From positions 124,001 through 188,000 of the forward strand of contig JACREZ010000016.1 in assembly GCA_016212665.1 (NCBI GenBank): a DNA stretch of 64,000 nt, given 5' to 3'. Below the pieces are notes generated by a model. The model worked only from the letters and a program-made list of their open reading frames with translations. It searched no databases and was not told where the DNA came from. Shown here in pieces: positions 35,729 to 44,702 of the stretch. A program made the position numbers and the translations under genes. The DNA comes from Ignavibacteriota bacterium (lineage in GTDB: Bacteria; Bacteroidota; Ignavibacteria; UBA10030; SZUA-254). Position 1 is the first letter of the stretch. Every line of letters begins with the position of its first letter.

Positions 35729-37873
35729 ATGTTCACATTTACACAATTGTTCAAGTTCTTTACTGTCATATTTTTCCTGACAGGGTTGATTTCGTCGAAG
35801 GCGATGAGTCAATTCCGCATTGATACGCTCGCCAAAGCGCCCGATATTGCCTTTCCCGTTTGCATTGCCTTTCCTCCCGATGGAAGCAACCGCGTTTTCT
35901 TCACAGAAAAAAATACCGGCAAAGTTCGTGTCATCAGGAATGATTCATTGCTTGCAACTCCGTTCCTGACCGTATCTGTAACGGGCAGTGGCGAGCAGGG
36001 ATTGTTAGGAATTACTTTTCATCCGCAATACCCTGACTCTCCGTTTGTGTACATCTATTATACAAGAAGCGGTGACCGTGCAAACCAACTTATTCGATAT
36101 GAAGACCAAAATGGAATTGGTGTTAATCCTGATACGCTGATGATAATTCCCCGACTTCCCAATACGGCAACAAATCATAACGGAGGCAATATTCATTTTG
36201 GTCCCGATGGGAAATTATACGTGACGGTTGGTGAGTATGCTGTAACCTCAAATTCACAAGATACAAGCAACGGAAACAAGCGCGGAAAAATTCACCGGCT
36301 CAATCCTGATGGAAGTATTCCTGCAGACAATCCATTTCCCGGGAACTCCATCTTCGCGTACGGTTGCAGAAACAGTTTTGATTTTACATTTGATGAATTA
36401 ACCGGAAAGATGTATGCATCCGAAAACGGACCTTCATGTGATGATGAAATCAATTACATTGTGAGCGGAGGGAATTACGGTTGGCCCATCGAAGGAAATT
36501 GTTCGTACAGCAACGACCCGCAATACAAACGTCCGATGTATTACTGGTCTTCGGGACTTCCGTCCGTTACAGGCATTGCAGTGTATCGTGGCAACATGTT
36601 TCCTGACCTCTATGGAAAACTCTTCGTAACAGGGAATAATTCTCCCGGAAATATTTACCAGTTTACTCTGACAGCAAATGGAGATTCGGTCACCGGTTCT
36701 CCGACAATATTTCTGAACTACGGCTCCGGGTTAACTGATATTGAAACAGGTCCGGACGGATTTATTTACGTAGCGAACGGAACCTACGGCGGTGCAAGCC
36801 GAATCCTTCGTCTACGTCCATCAATATCGCTTCCTCCAACCCCGGCTCAAAGTTCTCCTTCAAATAATTCTATCAACCAACCAAGACGTCCCACACTTGT
36901 TTGGCAGAAAGCGACCGATGCGACTTCATATCATCTTCAACTTTCTGTTGATTCATTGTTCGCTTCGCTTGTGTTTGATGATTCAACACTGACGGACACA
37001 ACAAAACTGATGAGTCCGCTTTCGTACAACACGAAATATTTTTGGAAAGTGAAAGCAAAGAACTCGCTCGGAACAAGCGCGTTTTCCCCGGTTTGGAATT
37101 TCACGACGGTTGTTGCAACTCCTCAAGCGCCGATTCTTGAATCACCGGAAAACAATTCAACACATACAACTACTACATTGCCATTACGATGGCATGTTTC
37201 TCCGACAACGGAAACGTATCAGGTTCAAATCGCAAACGACTCATTATTCACTTCGCTCGTTGTTGATTCTTCATCAATCTTGGATACGCTGCTGACGTTC
37301 ACATCCGCTTCGCACTACGCTCATTATTTCTGGAGAGTTCGTGCTACAAATGTCGGTGGAACGAGCGGCTATTCTCAGGCATGGAAGTTTTCTATCGTTA
37401 ATTATGTTACTGCATCCATCTTCGTGAACAACCGGTGGAATCTTCTTTCTGTTCCGGTGCAGGTTCCCGATCAACGAAAGCAAATTGTATTTCCTGACGC
37501 TTCTTCTCAGGCATTCACGTTCGTTCCGTTGACAGGATACGTTACGGAAGATTCACTCGAAAACGGAACAGGGTATTGGCTGAAGTTTGATTCAACGGAA
37601 ACAATACCAATAGTCGGCGGCGCCATCACACAAGATACGCTCGAAGTGAGTGAAGGATGGAATCTTATCGGCTCGATTACTGACACCGTCGAAATAAATC
37701 TGGTTCAAACAATTCCCGAAAATCTTCTCAACTCGAATTTCTTTGGGTACGACTCCGGCTTTGTCGAATCAAACATCATTCTTCCCGGAAGCGGATATTG
37801 GATAAAGACGAATAGTTCCGGCAAAATTATTTTAACATCATCCACACGGAGAGAATTGAATGGAAGAAAATAA
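35729..37873 (+). CDS. Secreted glucose/sorbosone-dehydrogenase-like propeller with fibronectin-like domains
   Basis: A 714-residue protein with an N-terminal export segment (FFTVIFFLTGLISSKAMSQ). Residues ~30-370 match the PQQ-dependent aldose sugar dehydrogenase (GSDH) propeller: GSGEQGLLGITFHP, NHNGGNIHFGPDGKLYV, the SGGNYGWPIEG loop and TDIETGPDGFIYV. Two fibronectin-III-like domains follow (~375-560), then a C-terminal WNLLSVPV / GWNLIGS domain. It is exported; the PQQ cofactor is inferred from the family. The stop overlaps the next gene by 14 bases. Confidence 0.83.
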   Translation: MFTFTQLFKFFTVIFFLTGLISSKAMSQFRIDTLAKAPDIAFPVCIAFPPDGSNRVFFTEKNTGKVRVIRNDSLLATPFLTVSVTGSGEQGLLGITFHPQYPDSPFVYIYYTRSGDRANQLIRYEDQNGIGVNPDTLMIIPRLPNTATNHNGGNIHFGPDGKLYVTVGEYAVTSNSQDTSNGNKRGKIHRLNPDGSIPADNPFPGNSIFAYGCRNSFDFTFDELTGKMYASENGPSCDDEINYIVSGGNYGWPIEGNCSYSNDPQYKRPMYYWSSGLPSVTGIAVYRGNMFPDLYGKLFVTGNNSPGNIYQFTLTANGDSVTGSPTIFLNYGSGLTDIETGPDGFIYVANGTYGGASRILRLRPSISLPPTPAQSSPSNNSINQPRRPTLVWQKATDATSYHLQLSVDSLFASLVFDDSTLTDTTKLMSPLSYNTKYFWKVKAKNSLGTSAFSPVWNFTTVVATPQAPILESPENNSTHTTTTLPLRWHVSPTTETYQVQIANDSLFTSLVVDSSSILDTLLTFTSASHYAHYFWRVRATNVGGTSGYSQAWKFSIVNYVTASIFVNNRWNLLSVPVQVPDQRKQIVFPDASSQAFTFVPLTGYVTEDSLENGTGYWLKFDSTETIPIVGGAITQDTLEVSEGWNLIGSITDTVEINLVQTIPENLLNSNFFGYDSGFVESNIILPGSGYWIKTNSSGKIILTSSTRRELNGRK

Positions 37874-39287
37874 ATCATTCCACATGTCCCCCGATGAATT
37901 CCGTCGTCACGGCTACGCCGTCATAGATTGGATTGCAGAGTACTACAAGAACATCGAATCGTTCCCGGTTCTTTCACAGGTTCAACCGGGAGAAATACGC
38001 GCATCGCTTCCTTCTTCTCCGCCGCAACACGGAGAATCGTTCGAGACAATTCTCAACGACGTAAACAAACTAATTCTTTCCGGAATCACGCACTGGCAAT
38101 CGCCGAATTTCTTCGCATACTTTCCAGCAAATGCTTCGGCGCCTGCAATCCTCGGCGATTTGCTTTCGTCGGGACTTGGTGTGCAGGGAATGTTGTGGGC
38201 AACAAGTCCCGCCTGTACTGAGTTGGAAACGCACGTCTTTGATTGGTTGGTTGACATGCTTGGGCTTCCCGAACAATTCAAATCAACAAACGCAGGCGGC
38301 GGAGTAATTCAGGATACGGCTTCAAGCGCAACGTTGTGCGCTGTACTTGCCGCGCGTGAACGTGCGACGAACTTCAAAACAAATGAATTCGGTTGCGATG
38401 GAAAACTTGTCGCATACACTTCTTCGCAAGCACATTCATCAGTCGAGAAAGCAGGGAAGATTGCAGGAATCGGAAAGAATAATCTCCGCTTGATTGATGT
38501 TGATGAACGATTCGCGATGCGTCCTGAACTTCTCACGAAACAAATCAAAAAAGATAAGGAAGCGGGATTGATTCCGTTTTTCGTCTGTGCAACGGTTGGA
38601 ACAACTTCATCGAACGCAATGGACCCGGTAGAAACCATTGGCAGGATTTGCCGAGATGAAAATCTCTGGCTTCATGTTGATGCGGCGATGTCGGGAACGG
38701 CGGCGTTGTGTCCGGAGTTTCGGTTCATTCACAACGGCGTTGAACTTGCTGATAGTTACAGCTTCAATCCGCACAAATGGATGTTCACCAATTTCGATTG
38801 CAATTGTTTTTATGTTGCCGACCGTACAACGCTGATTAAAACGCTCAGCATCTTACCGGAATATTTGAAGAATCAGACAACCGAATCCGGCTCGGTGATT
38901 GATTATCGGGATTGGCACATTCAACTCGGGAGAAGATTTCGCTCATTGAAACTCTGGTTCGTCATTCGTCATTACGGAGTTGAAGGATTGCAATTTCACA
39001 TCCGGCGACATGTTGAACTCGCACAACAATTTGCAACGTGGGTTCTAGCAGACGAGCGATTTGAACTCGTTGTTCCTCCACCATTAAATCTCGTCTGCTT
39101 CCGTTTGAAAAACGGAGACGCTCCCAACAAACAACTTCTTGAGACATTAAACAAAAGCGGGAAGATGTATGTAACTCACACCGTGCTGAATGGAAAATTT
39201 ACCTTGCGGTTTTGCGTAGGGCAGACGAATACAGAAGAAAAGCATGTGAAGGAGGCATGGGTGAGAATTCAAGACTCCGTGTCTTAG
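37860..39287 (+). CDS. Group II pyridoxal-phosphate decarboxylase (aromatic L-amino-acid type)
   Basis: A 475-residue PLP enzyme. The cofactor lysine is K306 in SFNPHKWMFTNFDC; upstream are HWQSPNFFAYFPANAS, TSSQAHSSVEKAG and the LWLHVDAAMSGTAAL aspartate. The pattern matches aromatic amino acid decarboxylases (tryptophan/tyrosine/DOPA type), producing amines such as tryptamine. The substrate is not proven by sequence. Its start lies inside the end of the sugar dehydrogenase gene, so the two are probably co-translated. Confidence 0.88.
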   Translation: MEENKSFHMSPDEFRRHGYAVIDWIAEYYKNIESFPVLSQVQPGEIRASLPSSPPQHGESFETILNDVNKLILSGITHWQSPNFFAYFPANASAPAILGDLLSSGLGVQGMLWATSPACTELETHVFDWLVDMLGLPEQFKSTNAGGGVIQDTASSATLCAVLAARERATNFKTNEFGCDGKLVAYTSSQAHSSVEKAGKIAGIGKNNLRLIDVDERFAMRPELLTKQIKKDKEAGLIPFFVCATVGTTSSNAMDPVETIGRICRDENLWLHVDAAMSGTAALCPEFRFIHNGVELADSYSFNPHKWMFTNFDCNCFYVADRTTLIKTLSILPEYLKNQTTESGSVIDYRDWHIQLGRRFRSLKLWFVIRHYGVEGLQFHIRRHVELAQQFATWVLADERFELVVPPPLNLVCFRLKNGDAPNKQLLETLNKSGKMYVTHTVLNGKFTLRFCVGQTNTEEKHVKEAWVRIQDSVS

Positions 39288-39474
39288 TGTCCGGTGATTT
39301 TGCAACACCACGTAGAATCACTGCACAGAAACAACTCCTTCAGAATTGTATTGAATCAACCCAAAGAAAACTGAAGCAATAAATGGAAAGGTGAGTCGCA
39401 CAATTATCAATCCTTGATTGGTAAAGAGAGAACAATTTGCTACTTTAATGTGGAAACCAAGTTACAAGTCATCC

Positions 39475-39954
39475 ATGGCAACTAAGCAAAAACTTTATCT
39501 TGAAACAACAATCCCAAGTTATCTGACCTCAACTCCGAGCAGGGATTTGGTTGTTGCCGCTCATCAGCAGATTACGAGAGAATGGTGGGAGAAACGAAGA
39601 GAACATTTTGATATTTATATTTCCGAATTAGTTCTTGAGGAAGCCAAGGCTGGCGATGAGACAGCCGCGGCAAAACGATTAGATGTCTTAAAGTTGTTTC
39701 CACTGTTAGAAGTTACAAACGAAGTTAATGAACTTGCCAAAGAATTACTTATCACACGCACAATTCCTCAGAAAGCAGCGCGGGATGCAGCTCATATTGC
39801 ATATGCAACAATTCATCATATGAATTTCCTTATGACGTGGAATTGTGTTCATATTGCTAATGCTGTTATTATCCAATCAGTTGCCAAAATTTGCAGGCGC
39901 TATGGTTATGAGTTACCCTTTATTTGTACCCCGGAAGAATTATTAGGTGAATAA
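39475..39954 (+). CDS. PIN-domain protein, probable VapC-like toxin
   Basis: Start at ATG 39475 gives 159 residues beginning KLYLETTIPSYLTS, where the first active-site acid is Glu instead of Asp, as in a subgroup of PIN proteins. Further acidic positions are SELVLEEAKAGD and AARDAAHIAYA, followed by LMTWNCVHIANA. PIN toxins cleave RNA with metal ions. The small gene three bases downstream is the likely antitoxin, making this a toxin-first module. Confidence 0.78.
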   Translation: MATKQKLYLETTIPSYLTSTPSRDLVVAAHQQITREWWEKRREHFDIYISELVLEEAKAGDETAAAKRLDVLKLFPLLEVTNEVNELAKELLITRTIPQKAARDAAHIAYATIHHMNFLMTWNCVHIANAVIIQSVAKICRRYGYELPFICTPEELLGE

Positions 39955-39957
39955 ACT

Positions 39958-40122
39958 ATGTTCAAAGATCCAATTGTAGAAGAAGTTCGGGCAATCCGAG
40001 AAAAACTATCGGCAAAATTCAATTTTGATATAGACGCAATACTCGCTGACGCTAAAAAGAGAGAGAAGAAATCAGGAAGGAAGGTTGTCTCGTTTGCCAA
40101 GACGAAAAAGAAAACGGCGTAG
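39958..40122 (+). CDS. Small basic partner of the PIN toxin, probable antitoxin
   Basis: 54 residues starting MFKDPIVEEVRAIREKL and ending in a Lys/Arg-rich tail (RKVVSFAKTKKKTA). It begins three bases after the toxin stop. Short proteins with this DPIVEEVRAIREK start are, in my recollection, regularly found directly after PIN genes of this type. The antitoxin role is inferred from position; no DNA-binding fold is obvious. Confidence 0.7.
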   Translation: MFKDPIVEEVRAIREKLSAKFNFDIDAILADAKKREKKSGRKVVSFAKTKKKTA

Positions 40123-40756
40123 TGTGTTCTGAGAACCTTGCGAAGGTTTCTCGTTGGGAAAAGTTGTTGCGTCCGTTTTTGGTAAGACAACCAATGATGG
40201 AAACGTTGATTATTCGTTCGTTCCTCACTGATGCAGGTAAACGTGCGTACCAACTGATGTATAATACGAAGCGGAATTATCTTTGTGCTTGAACTGCTCG
40301 GTTTGTGATTGAACCCAACTCCTTCATAAAAAACATCTTCCCGTAAGTTGAATTTATGAGTTAAGGGTAGAATGTTTCTCGTAACAAGTACGTCGGCTCA
40401 GAAGATGGTCAGGAAGTCAATGATTGGTATAGGAGAAGTCTGTGTAAGTTCTATTCTGTTACTAAGTCTAACTTCTCTAATTAAAATGAAAGGGGGTTCA
40501 TGAGTTATTACACTTTTGGGGTTGATGACCAGTGTACAACTAAATGGAACAAATGGGATGAATATCGGATGTATGAACATTGGTGAATCTGCGGAAATGC
40601 AAGGACGTCTGGCATAAATGCAAGGATACAATGAGGGCTGTATTGTCGTAAGAGTAGAGTCAGTAAAATCATTCTGAATTAGAGGTGTTTTCATTCCACG
40701 GACTGTTGGCACATCAATTGTAGTATAGCATATCACATGAAAATAGGAACTGACGT
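40123..40756. other. 634-base gap with no convincing gene
   Basis: The first part contains an imperfect AACCTTGCGAAGGTT palindrome (near 40136-40150). On the minus strand 40398-40736 is open for 112 codons. Its translation (rich in P, S, T, I; with ISADSPMFIHPIFIP) matches no family I recognise and it lacks a clear ribosome site, so it is a possible orphan gene, a decayed gene or a shadow. The plus strand of the same region is broken by several stops. A sigma54-like site lies at the 3' end. Confidence 0.5.
40707..40722 (+). promoter_or_regulatory. Sigma54 (-24/-12)-like promoter upstream of the sensor gene
   Basis: TGGCAC-ATCAA-TTGTA matches the TGGCAC-N5-TTGCW consensus except that the -12 GC is GT. 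It is about 35 bases upstream of the sensor ATG. It is relevant because the operon encodes a sigma54-activator-like protein. Confidence 0.45.
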
Positions 40757-43165
40757 ATGAACCAATTTAAATTTATTTTGAAGTTTTTAACAATTTTCTT
40801 TGTAATACTTTTAATTGGTTCAATTACCTATTACTTCCTTGAACAGTCTGAAAATATCTTGTCGGTTGATGAGCAACTCGTGCCACAACTGCAAAACCCC
40901 CTGCTTTACAAACGTCTTGACTCCCTTGGTATAAAGTATACATCCCCAGACCACAATGAAAATGAGAAGGTCGGCATTAACGATTTGACCACTTCAAGCG
41001 AAGAAATGATAAACCGTAACGAAGTATCTGGACTAGAGGAATTGATTAATGGATATCCTGCGCACATAATAGGTGTTTTGGGTTGGGAGATGAAAACATC
41101 TATTCTGGGTGATTCTATACAAGGTTATATTGTAAAAGTCGAACCAACGGCAAGCATTGTATTTTGGAGCAATAATTTTAGACCAATTAATTTTCGTTCC
41201 GTTCGTGACTCGGTCATTACCCGTGATGACCATGAATATGTTCGTAGGGCTACGCCAGATAATGCACATGCACATAGCATTCTTATGACACGGACTCAGA
41301 ACTTCGATGAAAACACCTACTTGTATATGGTTCGCATACGAGCCGAAATTACAGATACGACCTACTATCATTTCAAAAATGTCGATGGTCAGTCTCGTTT
41401 CGAGTGTGTGTTAATTGTTTATTATTCGTTGAAGACACAACCACATTTTATTGCTAATCTTATCGTACTTGTCATTATTTTTATTGTGCTTTTATTAGTT
41501 TACTCTAAAGGTTGGATTGTGAATAAGAAATTTCACAAGTACTTCCTTGGCGCAGTTTTAGTGATGATTATTGTATTTACGGGATTTTTATTGCCCAACA
41601 TTATCCAACGACCTATTCCTGAAATGCGATTCATCGTAAATGTCCTTCGATTACTGCCGGACAATGCTTTATTCTTTATTGCTGGGCTTTACCTTTTGAC
41701 TGGAAAAGCAAAAATAAAAACTAAATGGTTTGTACTGCTTGTAATGATACATGTCCTGACCTACGGTTGGGAGATGAAATATACAATTCCAATTCTGTTT
41801 AAGTACGAGTCTATGCTTTTCGTTCCAGATCAAGTTCTACGTGAATTACCTCCCCAAATATTTGGTGGGATCGCGTTCGTAATAATTGGTATTGGAATTA
41901 TTAAACGAATCAAAGATCGCCTTGAAACATTGAAAATAATTAATCCTCCTGAAATGTATATCTGGATATCTGTCGTTATTGCGAGTGTGTTTATAATTTA
42001 CGGGATACTTCAGGTATTTTATCCCATCATTGAGAATAGAGTATTTTTCACCATTGCTTTAATAGCTAAAGCAGTTTCATTTTCTGGTATATTGCTTTTT
42101 AGTAACATGTACTTAGTATTGGGTAAGCTTAATCAACAAAGTTTATTTGCAGATACAATTATCGATGCATCACCACAAGCGATGATAGTATTCAGGGACA
42201 GTGGTATGATTGAACGTGTTTCCAAAACGACTAATATGTTATTGAAAATTACGGATGGACAAACTGGACATATGAAAGACATTCTTGCTGATGATGCTGA
42301 ATTGAAATACCTGCTTCAGTTGACGACAACAAAATTAGAGAAGGAGGGATTTCTGTTAAACTTCAAGGATGCGGAAGGTAAGAAATTAGATTGCCTGGTT
42401 TCCTACGTTCCAATAAAGGAGAATAATTGTCACATGATTACATTTAGACTTTTGGACAGGGCGGTCCTTGATGAAGTTGCGGATTCAATCCATAGTCACT
42501 CAATAAAGGGGAAAGCTATTGCAGCTCTTAATTTCCTTGATCAATTACTCAAACCAATCAAGGAAGTGTACGGTTTCAAAGAAATTGAAAACGATGAGAA
42601 ATTTATCAAGATGAAGCAACATTTAAATTATATTGTTAATAGCCTGAAGGATAAGGAAAGTTTTTATAAAGACCGCCACGGCCGAGCGAACATTACCACA
42701 TTGAATAAGGTCATAGAAAGGATAAAAGAAGCAGAAAAATGTGGTGAATTTGATAACATTTATATCACTTACGACCCTCTTTTTCTTAATGGTACTATTT
42801 ATGTACGACATGACGAGGAAATCCTTTATCAGGACATTAAAGAGTTATTATCAAATTCTGACTATAAATTTAAGCAAAAAGGTGAACGGGGAGATGTAAA
42901 AATCAGTTGTTTCAGCCCAAATGATTCAGAATTAGTGAAAATTGTTATTCAAGATTCCGGTGATCCTATCCAAGAGGATAGTGACAAATTTAAAAAATTT
43001 CGTAATTCATTGCCATCTTTCCTGCATACACCCAGACGAGGTCTTGAATCAACAAAAAGTAGTATGAATATGTTTGGCGGTGACCTCACTGCTGTTAATA
43101 TGGAAATGAATGGTACGAAAATACCAACATTCACACTTATATTATGGAAAACAAAGGAGAAATAA
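40757..43165 (+). CDS. Multi-pass membrane sensor with PAS and degenerate histidine-kinase core
   Basis: 802 residues: one N-terminal membrane helix, a ~200-residue external sensor region without a recognised fold, about seven further hydrophobic helices (~230-456, resembling 7TM sensor modules), a PAS-like domain (ADTIIDASPQAMIVFRDSG, ~466-575) and a kinase-like C-terminus. A His is present in a SIHSHSIKGKA stretch where the phospho-acceptor helix should be. The ATPase part is degenerate: IQDSGDPI stands for the G1 box and HTPRRGLESTKSSMNMFGG for the G2 region, with no standard N-box. It may sense without phosphorylating, or have relaxed motifs. It is first in an AT-rich operon with the regulator and NTPase downstream. 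Confidence 0.68.
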   Translation: MNQFKFILKFLTIFFVILLIGSITYYFLEQSENILSVDEQLVPQLQNPLLYKRLDSLGIKYTSPDHNENEKVGINDLTTSSEEMINRNEVSGLEELINGYPAHIIGVLGWEMKTSILGDSIQGYIVKVEPTASIVFWSNNFRPINFRSVRDSVITRDDHEYVRRATPDNAHAHSILMTRTQNFDENTYLYMVRIRAEITDTTYYHFKNVDGQSRFECVLIVYYSLKTQPHFIANLIVLVIIFIVLLLVYSKGWIVNKKFHKYFLGAVLVMIIVFTGFLLPNIIQRPIPEMRFIVNVLRLLPDNALFFIAGLYLLTGKAKIKTKWFVLLVMIHVLTYGWEMKYTIPILFKYESMLFVPDQVLRELPPQIFGGIAFVIIGIGIIKRIKDRLETLKIINPPEMYIWISVVIASVFIIYGILQVFYPIIENRVFFTIALIAKAVSFSGILLFSNMYLVLGKLNQQSLFADTIIDASPQAMIVFRDSGMIERVSKTTNMLLKITDGQTGHMKDILADDAELKYLLQLTTTKLEKEGFLLNFKDAEGKKLDCLVSYVPIKENNCHMITFRLLDRAVLDEVADSIHSHSIKGKAIAALNFLDQLLKPIKEVYGFKEIENDEKFIKMKQHLNYIVNSLKDKESFYKDRHGRANITTLNKVIERIKEAEKCGEFDNIYITYDPLFLNGTIYVRHDEEILYQDIKELLSNSDYKFKQKGERGDVKISCFSPNDSELVKIVIQDSGDPIQEDSDKFKKFRNSLPSFLHTPRRGLESTKSSMNMFGGDLTAVNMEMNGTKIPTFTLILWKTKEK

Positions 43166-43166
43166 T

Positions 43167-44678
43167 ATGTCATCAAGAACAAAACTGAGAATATTAATTA
43201 TCGATGATCAACCTGACGAAGTTGATCCATTAGTAACGTTGCTCAACGATAACAGTACCCAGTATGAAATGTCTGCGGAAAAAGCAGTAAGTAAAGTTGA
43301 AGCATTTGGATTCTTAGAAAATCAGGACTTTAATCTAATCTTCCTCGACATTATATGGGAAGATGGTGAAATGAAACCGACAGGGATTCAAATTTTGGAA
43401 GAAATCAAATCGTCAGTTTATGGAAACATTCCAGTAATAATGCTAACTAATTATTCACAACGTGGATATCAGAAGATAAGTCTGGATCTTGGATGTGACG
43501 GTTTTTTGGCAAAAGACAGAGATTTAAAAATCGCAAGGCTTGGTTCAGTCGAATATATGATTGAAAAGGCTCTACGTATGGGAGAAATGCGTAAAACTAA
43601 TTTAATCTATCAACAGCCAGATGAAATAATACTAAAAGGAGGGAAAAAATCGGTTTTCCCATATAGAAAACCGATAGCTCTTTTTTTCGAAAAAGGAAAG
43701 CCCTCTGATACAGATTATCAGAAGATTGCAATATATGGTACCTCAAAGCCTATGACTGAATTGTTTCTACATATAATCCGTATTTCAGCAGAACCAGCAT
43801 CACCCAACGTGTTGATAATTGGTGAAACCGGTGTGGGAAAATCAACTGTGGCTCGATTGATCCATTTTCTATGTGATCGTTCAAAAGGACCGTTTCATGA
43901 GGTTGTCTTGAATGCTATTCCAACAGAACTAATAGAATCAACACTATTTGGGATTGAAGCGAAGGTTGCTACGGGAGTACAAGCTAATACGGGTCTTATC
44001 GAAGAATGTGAAAAAGGAACTCTTTTCCTTGATGAAATCGGCGAGCTTCCATTGTCTATTCAAGTCAAGTTGTTGAGAGCAATCAGAGATAAAGTAATCA
44101 CTAGAGTCGGTGGTAAGACAGATATTAAAGTAGACTTCAAGTTAATTTCTGCCACCAACCAGAATCTAAGAACGCTTGTTAAGGAAGGCAAATTCCGGTT
44201 GGATCTTTTTCAACGTCTCTGTGGAGTCGAGTTATCAATTCCAACTTTGCGAAGACGATTTCAAGAAGATCATTCAGAGTTGGATGATCTATTGCAAAGA
44301 GAGATGGCACAGCGGAGATTCACATTTGATTTTACTCAAGAGGCAAAGAATTGCATGTTAAAACATGATTGGCCCGGGAACTATGCTGAACTTAAGACTT
44401 TATTGGATAATATATCTTTAGAGAGTGCCTCGTTTGTAGATGAAAACATGGTGGCTCCTCGATTGTTGAGAATAGACGAGGCTGCCATGCAAGCATCCAG
44501 AACTCTAACTGAGATGTTAGATATTCCTAATCATAAACTTGCGGTCAATGTATTCAAAAGAGAACACGTGGACTATTGGATTGAGAAGTCTGGAAGTTTG
44601 AAAAGAGCTGCAACTGTACTGGATATTGACGAGTCGACCATCCATCGAATTTTAGGGAAAGATCAAGAACAGCAATAG
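43167..44678 (+). CDS. NtrC-like regulator: receiver, AAA+ sigma54-type domain, Fis-like HTH
   Basis: Start at 43167, one base after the sensor stop, with AAAGGAGA just upstream; 503 residues. The receiver has D13-D14, phospho-acceptor D61 (IFLDI) and a LAKD lysine. The AAA+ domain has Walker A GETGVGKS, Walker B GTLFLDEIGEL, ATNQNLRTLVKEGKFR and WPGNYAELK. The loop that should read GAFTGA and contact sigma54 reads KVATGV here, so classical activation is doubtful. The C-terminal ~45 residues contain a Fis-like helix-turn-helix (LKRAATVLDIDESTIHRIL). Together with the sensor it looks like a two-component system. Confidence 0.82.
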   Translation: MSSRTKLRILIIDDQPDEVDPLVTLLNDNSTQYEMSAEKAVSKVEAFGFLENQDFNLIFLDIIWEDGEMKPTGIQILEEIKSSVYGNIPVIMLTNYSQRGYQKISLDLGCDGFLAKDRDLKIARLGSVEYMIEKALRMGEMRKTNLIYQQPDEIILKGGKKSVFPYRKPIALFFEKGKPSDTDYQKIAIYGTSKPMTELFLHIIRISAEPASPNVLIIGETGVGKSTVARLIHFLCDRSKGPFHEVVLNAIPTELIESTLFGIEAKVATGVQANTGLIEECEKGTLFLDEIGELPLSIQVKLLRAIRDKVITRVGGKTDIKVDFKLISATNQNLRTLVKEGKFRLDLFQRLCGVELSIPTLRRRFQEDHSELDDLLQREMAQRRFTFDFTQEAKNCMLKHDWPGNYAELKTLLDNISLESASFVDENMVAPRLLRIDEAAMQASRTLTEMLDIPNHKLAVNVFKREHVDYWIEKSGSLKRAATVLDIDESTIHRILGKDQEQQ

Positions 44679-44702
44679 TTAATCACCAGAAAGTAAATTG
44701 CT

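Noticed and set aside
40398-40736. 112-codon open frame on the minus strand in the large gap
   Set aside because: No recognisable family, no clear ribosome site, and odd composition; listed only as part of the gap description.
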